The notes beneath the pieces are model-generated. The model was not told where the DNA came from, made no database searches, and worked only from the letters and a program-made list of their open reading frames with translations. From assembly GCF_000262465.1 (NCBI RefSeq), contig NZ_CM001489.1, forward strand, positions 1,559,234-1,623,233: a stretch of DNA of 64,000 nt, in the 5' to 3' direction. Positions within the stretch are counted from its first letter, which is position 1. Every line of letters begins with the position of its first letter. The DNA is from Frankia sp. QA3 (lineage in GTDB: Bacteria > Actinomycetota > Actinomycetes > Frankiales > Frankiaceae). Below, piece after piece: positions 42,022 through 50,551 of this stretch. A program made the translations under genes and the position numbers.

Positions 42022-43293
42022 ATGACGGACACCGAAGCCCTGCCCGCGCAGCTCGCGGCCCGCCATCCGGTCACCTTTCTACCGGACCCTGAGCCGGTCG
42101 AACGGCGATTCACCGTCGTGTCGGTCGACGACCACCTGGTCGAGCCGCCCAACGTCTTCCAGGACCGCGTGCCGGCGAACCTGCGCGAGGCGGCCCCACG
42201 CATCGTCGAGGTGGAGAACGGCTCGCAACAATGGCTGTTCGACGGTCAGCTCTATCCGAATGTCGGGCTCAACGCGGTCGTCGGCCGTCCCCGTAACGAG
42301 TACCTGCACGAGCCGGCGCGTTTCGACGAGATGCGGCGCGGCGCGTGGGACCCGGTCGCCCGGCTCGCCGAGATGGACCTCGACGGGGTCTGGGCCTCGA
42401 TGTGCTTCCCCTCTCTGATCAGTGGTTTCGCCGGACGTCGACTCACCCTGGGGCCGAGGGACCCGGCGTTGGCGTTCGCATCGTTTCGCGCCTACAACGA
42501 CTGGCATCTCGAAGAATGGGTGGCGACCGATCCCGAGCGGCTCGTCCCGCTCCAGATCCCGTGGTTGCGCGACCCGGAGGTCGCGGCGGACGAGATTCGC
42601 CGGAACGCGGCCCGTGGCTTTCGGGCGGTCTCCTTCCCCGACATTCCGCACGAGCTGGGACTACCGAGTCTGCACACCGGGTACTGGGATCCGTTCTTCG
42701 CGGCCTGCCAGGACACCGACACCGCCGTGTGTCTTCACTTCGGCTCGGCCGACTCGACGCTTCGGGCGGCCCCGGACGCGCATATCCACACGGCTGTCGT
42801 GCTCACCGGGTTCTCGGCGGTCGTCCCGGCCGTCGACTGGTTGTACTCCCGGGTACCCGTGCGTTTCCCCGGACTGAAGATCATCTTGTCGGAGGGGGGC
42901 ATAAGCTGGGTCGCCGGCCTCCTCGACCGTCTCGATCATGTGGACCGGCATGCCGAGATCGTGGACCTGTGGTCGGCCAGCGGACTGACGCCCGCGGAGG
43001 TCGTCCAGCGTAATTTCTGGTTCTGTTTCCTGGACGACGTCACCGCGTTTGCGACCCGGCATCGAATTGGGATCGAGAACATTCTGTGCGAGGTCGACTA
43101 TCCGCACGCGGACAGCAGCTGGCCGAATACCCAGAACATGCTTGCGGACGAGTTGAGGCCGCTGCCGGACGACGAAATCGAACAGGTCACCTGGAGGAAT
43201 GCCGCGAACCTGCTGGGTCTCGAGGTCCCGGCCGCGGTCGTGGCGACCGCACTGCGCGCCCGGCAGGCGGCCTGGGGTCGGACACCGGTCTGA
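42022..43293 (+). CDS. Amidohydrolase-2 family metal hydrolase
   Basis: 423 aa from the ATG at 42022, after CGGAGG. The N-terminus has the metal-binding motif VVSVDDHLVEPPNVF, the mid-region VCLHFGS, and the C-terminal ILCEVDYPHADSSWPNT carries the conserved Asp and His. These are the marks of the ACMSD/6-hydroxymethyl-type amidohydrolases (PF04909), which hydrolyse or decarboxylate ring and carboxylate substrates. It follows the transporter genes by 72 bp and precedes the IclR regulator, so it likely processes the imported compound. Confidence 0.9.
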   Translation: MTDTEALPAQLAARHPVTFLPDPEPVERRFTVVSVDDHLVEPPNVFQDRVPANLREAAPRIVEVENGSQQWLFDGQLYPNVGLNAVVGRPRNEYLHEPARFDEMRRGAWDPVARLAEMDLDGVWASMCFPSLISGFAGRRLTLGPRDPALAFASFRAYNDWHLEEWVATDPERLVPLQIPWLRDPEVAADEIRRNAARGFRAVSFPDIPHELGLPSLHTGYWDPFFAACQDTDTAVCLHFGSADSTLRAAPDAHIHTAVVLTGFSAVVPAVDWLYSRVPVRFPGLKIILSEGGISWVAGLLDRLDHVDRHAEIVDLWSASGLTPAEVVQRNFWFCFLDDVTAFATRHRIGIENILCEVDYPHADSSWPNTQNMLADELRPLPDDEIEQVTWRNAANLLGLEVPAAVVATALRARQAAWGRTPV

Positions 43294-43325
43294 CCGGGCC
43301 TTCGCCGCTGGGTAGGATGGCCGAG

Positions 43326-44168
43326 ATGACAGAAAGCGACGATACCCGTTCCGACGACACCCGTTCCGACGACACCCGTTCAGGGAGTTCTCCGGTGCGG
43401 TCCGTCCAACGGGCCATCGCTCTTCTCGCCTGTTTCTCGGAGGGGAACGGCCGGGAGGCCTACGCCCTGTCGGATCTGGCCCGCCGGACCGGGCTCAGCG
43501 TCAGCACCGCTCGCCGGCTGCTCCAGGCTTTGTGCAGCGGCGACATGCTCCGCCAGGATCCGGACACCGAGCGTTACTCGGTGGGCCCGATGCTGATGCG
43601 GCTGGGCCGCCAGACCTACCTGCGCTTCGGTGAGGAGGAGGCCCAGCAGGTGCTGATCGACCTGGCGCGGCGGACCGGCGAGTCGGTCATCGCGGGCGTC
43701 CAGCGCGACGGCGCTGTGCTCGTCGCGCTCTCCGTGCGGTCGCAGGCGTCGCTCGCCGTCTTCCACCCCGTCGGCGCCCGCCTGCCACTGCACGCCTCGG
43801 CGCTGGGCAAGGTGCTCCTCGCCCATGGCGAGGTCCCGGCGCGGGAACAGCCGTGGGCGCCGGGCAGGCTCGCCGCTCTGACGCCGAGGACGCTGGTCTC
43901 GTCCCGGGCGCTGAGGAACGATCTTGAAGTGACCCGGAGTCGCGGCTACTCCATCGCGGATGAGGAGCAGCAGCTGGGCGAACGAGCACTGGGTGCGCCG
44001 CTGCGTGACCGCGGCGGCGTGGTGCGGGCCGCGATCAGCGTGCAGGGCCCGGCGTCGCGCATGTCCGATGAGCGGATCGAGGGCATTGCCGCCGAGCTGC
44101 TCACGGCCGCACGGGTGATGGAGTCGCTGCCGGGGTTCGCGCTGCTGGTGGAGCACTCGATCCTGTGA
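43326..44168 (+). CDS. IclR-family transcriptional regulator
   Basis: 280 aa from ATG at 43326, with GTAGGAT upstream; ATG at 43317 is an alternative. The winged helix reads VQRAIALLACF, YALSDLARRTGLSVSTARRLLQAL, and the effector domain has TGESVIAGVQRDG and HASALGKVLLA. The N-terminal tail contains three DDTRS repeats from a 15-bp minisatellite. As last gene of the transporter/amidohydrolase cluster it probably controls that operon through the inverted repeats at 38830-38895, with the transported compound or a product as effector. Confidence 0.93.
   Translation: MTESDDTRSDDTRSDDTRSGSSPVRSVQRAIALLACFSEGNGREAYALSDLARRTGLSVSTARRLLQALCSGDMLRQDPDTERYSVGPMLMRLGRQTYLRFGEEEAQQVLIDLARRTGESVIAGVQRDGAVLVALSVRSQASLAVFHPVGARLPLHASALGKVLLAHGEVPAREQPWAPGRLAALTPRTLVSSRALRNDLEVTRSRGYSIADEEQQLGERALGAPLRDRGGVVRAAISVQGPASRMSDERIEGIAAELLTAARVMESLPGFALLVEHSIL
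43338..43382. repeat. In-frame 15-bp tandem repeat encoding DDTRS
   Basis: Three copies of gacgacacccgttcc, the first and last with one change each, in the 5' end of the IclR gene. Confidence 0.9.
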
Positions 44169-44208
44169 CCCGAGACGGTCCCGGTGGGGGTAATCCGCCG
44201 GCATCGGC

Positions 44209-45879
44209 TCAGGCAAGGGCGCTCAGGGTGAACCCGGTGTAGCCGTCCGCGGCGACGGCGGCGCAGCGCTTGTGGTAGCGGCCGACCCCGCCGACGTACG
44301 GCATGAACACCCGCGGCCGGCCCGGGATGTTCGCTCCGAGGTACCAGGAGTCCGCCTGCGGGTAGAGCGTGCGCGCGGCGGTGGCGTTGACGTGGGCCAC
44401 CCAGTCGTCCTCGGCGGCGGGGTCCGCCTCGATCGTGGCCAGGCCGTGGGCGTCGAGGTAGGCCAGGCAGTCGCCGATCCAGTCGACGTGCTGCTCCAGG
44501 GAGACGAACGCGTTCGAGATCACCGAGGGGCTCCCGGGGCCGGCCACGACGAACAGGTTGGGGAATCCGGAGATCCCCAGCCCCAGGTAGGTGCGCGGCC
44601 CGTGCGCCCAGTGGTCGGCGAGCCGTCGCCCGCCGCGGCCGCGGATGTCCATCGCCAGCAGCGCCCCGGTCATCGCGTGGAAGCCGGTCGCGTAGACGAG
44701 GGTGTCCAACTCGTGCACCCGCCCGCCGGCCCGCACCCCGGTCTCGGTGATCTCGGTGATCGGGTCGCGGCGGACGTCGACGAGGGTGACGTTGTCGCGG
44801 TTGAACGTCTCGTAGTAGTCGGTGTCGACGCAGATCCGCTTCGTGCCGATCGGGTGGTCCGTCGGCGTCAGCGCCGCGGCGACCTCGGGGTCGTGGACGA
44901 TCTGGCGGATCTTGTCGCGGACGTAGTCGGCGGCGAGGTCGTTCGCCGCCGGGTCGAAGATGAGGTCGTCGAAGGCGGCCATGTACTCGAAGCCGCCCAG
45001 CCCCCAGCGCGAGGAGAACTCCCGCTCGCGCTCCTGCACCGAGGCGGCGAGGGCCGGGCGGCGGTTCTGGCGCAGCAGCATCCCGCCGAACGAGCGCCGA
45101 GCCCGCTCGCGGTACTCGGGGTAGTGCGCCTTGCGCTCCCGGGCCAGCTCCGGGTCCAGCGGTACGTTCAGGCCCTGGACGCTGAAGTTCGCGCTGCGCT
45201 GGAACACCGTCAGGTGGCCCGCGACCCGGGCGATGAGCGGGATGCACTGGATGCCCGAGGCGCCGGTGCCGATGACGCCGACCCGCTGCCCGGCCAGGTC
45301 GACCTCATCCTGCGGCCAGGTCGCGGTGTGCAGGCTGCGTCCGGCGAAGCGGTCGCGGCCGGGGATGTCGGGGACGTTCGGCACGGACAGGCAGCCGGTC
45401 GCCATCACGCAGAACCGGGCGCGCACCCGGTGCCCGCGGTCGGTGGTGACCAGCCAGCGCCCGTCACCGTCGTCGAACGTCACCGACGTGATCCGGGTGG
45501 CGAACACGATGTCGCGCCGCAGGTCGAACCGGTCGGCCACGTGGCGGGCGTAGGCGAGCATCTCCGGCTGCTCGGGGAAGCGCCGGCTCCACTCCCAGTC
45601 CTGCTGGAGCTCCTCGGAGAAGGAGTAGGAGTACTCCAGGCTCTCGATGTCGCAGCGGGCCCCCGGGTAGCGGTTCCAGTACCACGTGCCGCCGACGTCG
45701 TCGGCGCCGTCGTAGGCCCGCACCCGCAGCCCCTGCCCGCGCAGGCGGTGCACCGCGTACATGCCGGCGAAGCCCGCGCCGACGATCAGGACGTCGAGGT
45801 CCTCGACCACGCCGGTGGGGGAGTCACCGGCGGGGGACCCGCTCGTCCCGTCCCCGCCCGTGCGCCGTTCGCCATGCAC
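44209..45879 (-). CDS. Baeyer-Villiger-type flavin monooxygenase
   Basis: About 556 aa from GTG at 45879, placed six bases after GGAGG; the longer open frame is alanine/proline-rich and not expected in the family. FAD binding is LIVGAGFAGMYAVHRL, the NADPH site VIGTGASGIQC, and the Baeyer-Villiger fingerprint FAGRSLHTATWPQD lies between them. It inserts oxygen next to a ketone to make an ester or lactone, using NADPH and O2. It converges with the IclR gene (40 bp apart) and is divergent from an NTF2-like gene. A TGAC-N6-GTCA dyad is 149 bp upstream. Confidence 0.93.
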   Translation of the reverse strand: MHGERRTGGDGTSGSPAGDSPTGVVEDLDVLIVGAGFAGMYAVHRLRGQGLRVRAYDGADDVGGTWYWNRYPGARCDIESLEYSYSFSEELQQDWEWSRRFPEQPEMLAYARHVADRFDLRRDIVFATRITSVTFDDGDGRWLVTTDRGHRVRARFCVMATGCLSVPNVPDIPGRDRFAGRSLHTATWPQDEVDLAGQRVGVIGTGASGIQCIPLIARVAGHLTVFQRSANFSVQGLNVPLDPELARERKAHYPEYRERARRSFGGMLLRQNRRPALAASVQEREREFSSRWGLGGFEYMAAFDDLIFDPAANDLAADYVRDKIRQIVHDPEVAAALTPTDHPIGTKRICVDTDYYETFNRDNVTLVDVRRDPITEITETGVRAGGRVHELDTLVYATGFHAMTGALLAMDIRGRGGRRLADHWAHGPRTYLGLGISGFPNLFVVAGPGSPSVISNAFVSLEQHVDWIGDCLAYLDAHGLATIEADPAAEDDWVAHVNATAARTLYPQADSWYLGANIPGRPRVFMPYVGGVGRYHKRCAAVAADGYTGFTLSALA

Positions 45880-46028
45880 CACAGTCCTCCAGCACCGTCG
45901 GGGCCGCGGGGCGGGCGGCGCGACGCGCGCAGGGGCCGCCACAGAACCGGCAGGGGCATCCGCGGGCTTCGGCCCGGTGCCCGGCCGGGCCGCGCCCGCC
46001 TGATCAGGACCGAACGCTAGCCCGAATC

Positions 46029-46042
46029 TGACATTCACGTCA
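46029..46042. promoter_or_regulatory. Perfect TGAC-N6-GTCA dyad
   Basis: TGAC-attcac-GTCA, 149 bp before the monooxygenase start on the minus strand. Confidence 0.35.
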
Positions 46043-46119
46043 ACATGCGTGGCCGGGTCGGCCATGCGGGGAGCAAACCTGGGCAGGTGCCCGCCGGCCG
46101 TGGCAGGCTAGGGGCAATC

Positions 46120-46133
46120 TGACGTGCTGTTCA
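46120..46133. promoter_or_regulatory. Near TGAC-N6-GTCA dyad
   Basis: TGAC-gtgctg-TTCA, one mismatch, 155 bp before the NTF2-like gene; both copies share the sequence aatctgac and are 91 bp apart in the same orientation. Confidence 0.3.
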
Positions 46134-46287
46134 CGCCAATTACCGCGCGGCATCGAGGTTCCCCGCAGGCCCGCCATGGTGCAGAGCCACGACGTCGTCT
46201 TAGGCAGCGGGGCGGCGGGTCCCACCGCCGCCGGGTCTCGCGCCTGACCCGTGTCCCTTGTTCCCGCCCGTCCCGATCGGAGATCCC

Positions 46288-46737
46288 ATGGACAACGCTG
46301 AGCTGCGGACCCGCGTCGGCGCCGCCCACCTGCTGGCGTCCTACACGTACTTCGCCGACTCCGGCCGGATCGACCCGCTGGTGGAGCTCTTCCTGCCCGA
46401 CGCGGTGTTCCGGATCGACGACGACACCAACGTCGGCCGGGACGCGATCGAAGCCTACTTCCGCAGCGCGGGGGAGAGCTTCCGCTCGGTCGACATCCTC
46501 CCGGGCCGCCACCACCTCAGCTCGGTCTACGTCGACCCCCGCCCGGACGGCGGCGCCGCCACCTACGCCTGCTTCCAGTTCGTCGGCGTCCGCGGGGCGG
46601 ACCACTGGGGCACCTACCGCGACGAGGTCGTCGAGGTCGACGGCACGTGGCGGTTCGCCCGCCGCCGCGTGACGGTCGAGGGCTTCGCCGCGGACTCGCC
46701 GCTGGCGCCCGCCGGTCGCCGCGGGCCGGGGGCGTGA
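46288..46737 (+). CDS. NTF2-like (SnoaL-type) small protein
   Basis: 149 aa from ATG at 46288, after CGGAGA. YTYFADSGRIDPLVELFLPDAVFRID, GRDAIEAYFRS and GTYRDEVVEVDGTWRFARRRV are the usual marks of the SnoaL/steroid-delta-isomerase-like NTF2 fold (limonene epoxide hydrolase, ketosteroid isomerase and relatives). It may act on a product of the divergent Baeyer-Villiger enzyme; no catalytic dyad can be assigned with confidence. Confidence 0.82.
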   Translation: MDNAELRTRVGAAHLLASYTYFADSGRIDPLVELFLPDAVFRIDDDTNVGRDAIEAYFRSAGESFRSVDILPGRHHLSSVYVDPRPDGGAATYACFQFVGVRGADHWGTYRDEVVEVDGTWRFARRRVTVEGFAADSPLAPAGRRGPGA

Positions 46738-46914
46738 CCTCGACGCGCCGACACCCGGCGGGTCGCGCCAATCGGTCGACCCGCCGGCCGGTGTCATCGG
46801 AGGATCGTGCCTGTGATCCCGTCCGGTGGCACGCGTCGGCCGGTAGAGGGCGTGTCCGTTCGGTCGCCCGGTAGGGGTCTGGCCGGGTAACCGTTCGTCA
46901 GAAGGAGCCGCCGT

Positions 46915-48381
46915 ATGGCCGATGATGCCGTGAACACCCCCTCGACCGATGCCACCCCCTCGGTCGATGCCACCCCGTCGACCGATGCCACCCCGTCGAC
47001 CGATGCACCGCTGACCGTCGCCGTGATCGGTTCCGGTCCGGCGGGCTTCTACACCGCGGGCGCGCTGCTGGAGCAGACCGGCGTGCCGGTCCGGGTGGAT
47101 CTCTACGAGCGGCTGGCCACGCCGTGGGGCCTGGTGCGGGCCGGGGTGGCGCCGGACCATCCGAAGATCAAGGCGGTGTCGTCGGTATACGCGGCGACCG
47201 CGGCCGACGAGCGCTTCCGCTTCTTCGGCAACGTCGAGGTGGGCCGGCACGTCTCCCGCGAGGAGCTGGTCGAGCGCTACGACGCGGTGGTGTACACGGT
47301 GGGCGCGCAGGGCGAGCGGCGCCTGGGCATCCCCGGCGAGGACCTGCCGGGCAGCGTGTCCGCCGTGGACGTGGTGGGCTGGTACAACGGCCATCCCGAC
47401 TTCGCCGACCGGGCGCCCGACCTGTCCGGGCGCCACGCGGTGGTGATCGGGGCGGGCAACGTCGCGCTCGACGTGGCGCGCATCCTGTGCTCCCCGGTCG
47501 AGCGGCTGGCCGCGACCGACATCGCCGACCACGCCCTCGACGCCCTGCGCGCCAGCGCGATCGAGCAGGTCGTGGTGGTGGGCCGCCGCGGGCCGGCGCA
47601 GGCGGCGTTCACCACCGCCGAGCTGCGCGAGCTGCCGGAGTTCACCGGGTCGGCGGTGGACGTCGACCCCGCGGAGCTCGCCGAGCAGCCCGGTGAGGAG
47701 AAGCTGTCCAGGCTGATCCGGCGCAACCTGGCGGTCCTGCGCGACTACGCCGCGACCCAGCCCTCGCAGCCGGCCGCGGCGGGGACGCGGCGGATGGCGC
47801 TGCGGTTCCTGCGCTCCCCGGTCGAGATCCGCGGGGAGGGCAAGGTGGCCGAGGTGGTGTTCGCCCGCAACCGGCTGGAGGTCGGCGCTGACGGCTGGGT
47901 CAGCGCCGTCGACACCGGCGAGCGCGAGGTGGTGGTGGCGGACCTGGTGGTGCGGGCGGTGGGCTACAAGGGCGTGCCGCTGGTGGGCCTGCCGTTCGAC
48001 GAGCGCCGCGGGGTCATCCCCAACGAGGCCGGGCGCGTCGCCGGCGGGCAGCGCGAGTACGTCGCCGGCTGGATCAAGCGCGGCCCGACCGGGATCATCG
48101 GGACGAACCGCAAGTGCGCCGTGGAGACGGTCACCACCCTGCTGGCGGACGTCGCCGAGGGCCGGCTGGCGCGCCACCCGCGGGCCGGCGGCGTCGACCC
48201 GGTGGGCGAGGACGAGTCCTGGCTGCGCGAGCGCCAGCCCGACCTCGTGACGGAGGCCGGCTGGCAGCTCATCGACGCGGCGGAGCGGGCGTCGGGGCAG
48301 CCGTCGGGCCGCCCACGGGTGAAGCTGACCACGATCGACGCGCTCGTCGACACCGCGCTCAACCGCGCGGTGACCGTCTGA
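46915..48381 (+). CDS. fprA: Ferredoxin/adrenodoxin-NADP+ reductase (FprA-like)
   Basis: A 488-aa two-dinucleotide-fold flavoprotein starting at ATG after AGAAGGAG. FAD binding: VIGSGPAGFYTAGALL; the characteristic TPWGLVRAGVAPDHPKIK; NADP binding VIGAGNVALDVARIL and VVGRRGPAQAAFT; C-terminal GWIKRGPTGIIGTNRKCA. These identify the mitochondrial adrenodoxin reductase/FprA class. It moves electrons from NADPH to [3Fe-4S] ferredoxins, so it can feed the P450s and oxygenases of this window. The first 32 residues are an extension with STDATP repeats from an 18-bp minisatellite, not part of the fold. Confidence 0.95.
   Translation: MADDAVNTPSTDATPSVDATPSTDATPSTDAPLTVAVIGSGPAGFYTAGALLEQTGVPVRVDLYERLATPWGLVRAGVAPDHPKIKAVSSVYAATAADERFRFFGNVEVGRHVSREELVERYDAVVYTVGAQGERRLGIPGEDLPGSVSAVDVVGWYNGHPDFADRAPDLSGRHAVVIGAGNVALDVARILCSPVERLAATDIADHALDALRASAIEQVVVVGRRGPAQAAFTTAELRELPEFTGSAVDVDPAELAEQPGEEKLSRLIRRNLAVLRDYAATQPSQPAAAGTRRMALRFLRSPVEIRGEGKVAEVVFARNRLEVGADGWVSAVDTGEREVVVADLVVRAVGYKGVPLVGLPFDERRGVIPNEAGRVAGGQREYVAGWIKRGPTGIIGTNRKCAVETVTTLLADVAEGRLARHPRAGGVDPVGEDESWLRERQPDLVTEAGWQLIDAAERASGQPSGRPRVKLTTIDALVDTALNRAVTV
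46938..47010. repeat. In-frame 18-bp tandem repeat encoding (S)TDATP
   Basis: Four imperfect copies of ccgtcgaccgatgccacc at the 5' end of fprA. Confidence 0.9.
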
Positions 48382-48416
48382 TCCGGTGACCGTCTGATCC
48401 TGGCCCGGTGCCGGCT

Positions 48417-48442
48417 CCGGTCCCGCCACGCGGCGGGACCGG
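48417..48442. terminator. Hairpin between convergent genes
   Basis: A perfect 11-bp stem (ccggtcccgcc / ggcgggaccgg) with a 4-nt loop, between fprA (+) and the binding-protein gene (-). Confidence 0.8.
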
Positions 48443-48470
48443 ACCGGTCAGCGGCGGATTGCCGCCACGA

Positions 48471-49691
48471 TCAGTTCTCGACGCAGACGGGCTTGTCCCC
48501 CTTGGGGGTCGTCAGCTTCCCGTCGACGACCTTGGCGTACCAGTTGCAGGCGCCGACCTCGTTCGGCTTGCCCTTCGTGAAGGTCAGCGGGGGCGACCAC
48601 TCGCCGAGGGACTGGCCGCTGAGCGCGTACAGCCCGTCGAGGATCTCGGCGCTGGTGGGCGTCGCCGAGACGTTCTTCGCCGCGGCGGCGAAGAACAGCC
48701 CCGCCTGCCACCCACGGCTGGCGAAGCCGTCCGGGTCGTTCTTGGTGTACTGCTTCAGCGCGGCCTTGAAGTCGGTCAGGTACGGCTTGTCGCCGAACCA
48801 CAGCGGGGCCCCGGAGGTCAGCCACGCGCCCTCGCTGGCCGGCTGGATGAGGTTCTGCTGGAACACGCCGCCGGAGAAGACGTAGGTGGGCTGGAAGCGC
48901 TGCGTCGAGCAGTCCTTGATGAGCCGCTCGGTGACCTGGGCGGGCACGTTCGTGATGACGGCCTTCACGCCCGCGCTGCGCAGCGACAGGCACTGCGAGG
49001 TGAAGTTCGGCGCCGAGGCCGAGGCGGTCTGCACGCCCGCCGAGGCGATCCCGAGGCGGCCGGCGATGCCGGAGATCAGGCCGTTGGCCTCGGCGCAGGC
49101 GGCCTGCTCGGCGCAGACGATCGTGCCGAACTTCGGCGCGCCGGCGAGCTTCACGCCGTACACCTCGCCGGTGAGGTAGCCCAGCGAGTTCGACGTCGCG
49201 GCGAAGAACATCGGCGACTTGCCGTACTGGGCCGTCGTGGTGATCCCGCCGATGACGGGGATGTTGCGCTGCTCGACGTAGCTGCGCCAGGAGCCGTCGG
49301 TGGCGCCGGCGAAGTTGCCGACGAGGGCGAGGACCTTGTCCTGCTCGACGAGCTGGCGGACGGCGGCGATCGACTTCGTCGGGTCGCCCTGGTCGTCCCG
49401 GCTGATCACCTCGACCGGGTGGCCGGCGATGCCGCCGTGCGCGTTGACCCACTTCGACCAGGCGAGCAGGGCGTCGAGCCCGCGCTGGTTCTGGGGGCCG
49501 AAGGCGCCGCTGTACAGGCCGACGTTGCCGATCTTCAACGGTGTTCCGGTGGCGGGCGGCGTGGCGGCGGCCGACGAGGCGTCGGCCGTGGCCCCGTCAT
49601 CGCTGCTGCCCCCGCAGGCCGACACGGTGAGTAATAAAGCGGCGAGTGCTGCGATACAGCCGGACAGCGTCCGTCGTCGCCTCGGTGTCAT
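48471..49691 (-). CDS. Branched-chain amino-acid-type ABC transporter substrate-binding lipoprotein
   Basis: A 406-aa lipoprotein with the lipobox TVSACG after a hydrophobic signal; the mature part starts GTPLKIGNVGLYSGAF and contains GGIAGHPVEVISRDD. It is a clear paralogue of the protein at 3021-4253 and shares its Cys-rich region (IVCAEQAAC, SQCLSLRSAGV) and the C-terminal GACNWYAKVVDGKLTTP. Like that gene it has no permease or ATPase genes beside it. A perfect TGAC-N6-GTCA dyad is about 180 bp upstream. The ligand is unknown; association with lipid or aromatic catabolism is inferred. Confidence 0.9.
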   Translation of the reverse strand: MTPRRRRTLSGCIAALAALLLTVSACGGSSDDGATADASSAAATPPATGTPLKIGNVGLYSGAFGPQNQRGLDALLAWSKWVNAHGGIAGHPVEVISRDDQGDPTKSIAAVRQLVEQDKVLALVGNFAGATDGSWRSYVEQRNIPVIGGITTTAQYGKSPMFFAATSNSLGYLTGEVYGVKLAGAPKFGTIVCAEQAACAEANGLISGIAGRLGIASAGVQTASASAPNFTSQCLSLRSAGVKAVITNVPAQVTERLIKDCSTQRFQPTYVFSGGVFQQNLIQPASEGAWLTSGAPLWFGDKPYLTDFKAALKQYTKNDPDGFASRGWQAGLFFAAAAKNVSATPTSAEILDGLYALSGQSLGEWSPPLTFTKGKPNEVGACNWYAKVVDGKLTTPKGDKPVCVEN

Positions 49692-50551
49692 CGGTGTATC
49701 CCCTTGTCAGGTGTGCTCGACCGGCGGAGCCGACGCGTAGTCGGAGTGCGACCGGTCGATCGCCATGATGATTTGTCAATGCGGGCGCGATGGCGGTCGC
49801 CAGTTCGCGGACGGGCCATGAATCCCCGCCGACTCGCCCACGGGAGCCGCATCTTCCCGCTTACCCGTTCTGACGTCAATGTCACATGGAGGAGGGGATG
49901 CGGAGTGCGCCGCCGTCGGGTAGGTGGCGGCCTGTCGGGGACGCGTCCGGCGGCGGCCGGCGGGACGTTCGGGCGCCCTGACCGGGGAGATAGGTACCGT
50001 CACCAGCCAGATCGAGCGCCGGGCGGACGTCAGGGCGCCGCGCCTCGCCCGGCCGCGCGACGAGCCTGCCCTGGCGGCCCCGACAACGTCGGAAGGTGAC
50101 CCTGGATCGGGAATGTGTGCGTATAATGCTTCTCTTCTGGCGGGGGCGCTTTGCTTTTCGCGGCGGGCTAATCGCCGTGGCGGGCGCCGTGAGCCGTTTC
50201 CCCGGCCGGGCGCTGCGGCTCGGCGCGGCCCGGCGTCCGCTGGGTTCGGGAGAAGAACGGAAGCGAATCGTCGCCGCCGAACAGCAATCGGCCAGGGGTT
50301 GGGCGAGATGCCCGTTTACGCCCCTCGTGCCCCCGGCTGTCGCCATATGGCGATCACCGAGAGTGACTCCTGGTGTGGGGGTGGAGGCGGCGCCCACAGG
50401 CCCGGCGGGCGCGGGGGCGTGGGCCGGGTCCGCGGCGGCCCCGAACCTTCCCTGATCTTTCCGATTGCTGTAGACACAATGTCAGATGCTGCGGTGGTGC
50501 GGCGTCTCGCGGGCGGCCGCGAGGGGTCCGCACGGGTGGGAGGCCAGGTCG
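49692..50551. other. Long intergenic region between a binding protein and an acyl-CoA ligase
   Basis: About 860 bp with no supportable gene. It includes the dyad at 49871-49884, an extended -10-like tgcgtataat (TATAAT at 50122-50127), a 14-bp perfect palindrome tcgccatatggcga (50340-50353), and tagacacaatgtcag (50471-50485) close to the ligase gene. Confidence 0.4.
49871..49884. promoter_or_regulatory. Perfect TGAC-N6-GTCA dyad
   Basis: TGAC-gtcaat-GTCA, about 180 bp before the binding-protein start on the minus strand. Confidence 0.35.

Larger units (their letters stand above)
45880..46287. other. Divergent intergenic region
   Basis: About 400 bp between the Baeyer-Villiger monooxygenase and the NTF2-like gene. 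It holds two TGAC-type elements (46029 and 46120) and no recognisable gene. Confidence 0.4.

Noticed and set aside
46108..48429. 773-codon minus-strand frame opposite fprA
   Set aside because: It covers several plus-strand features, has no family motif and is a GC artefact.
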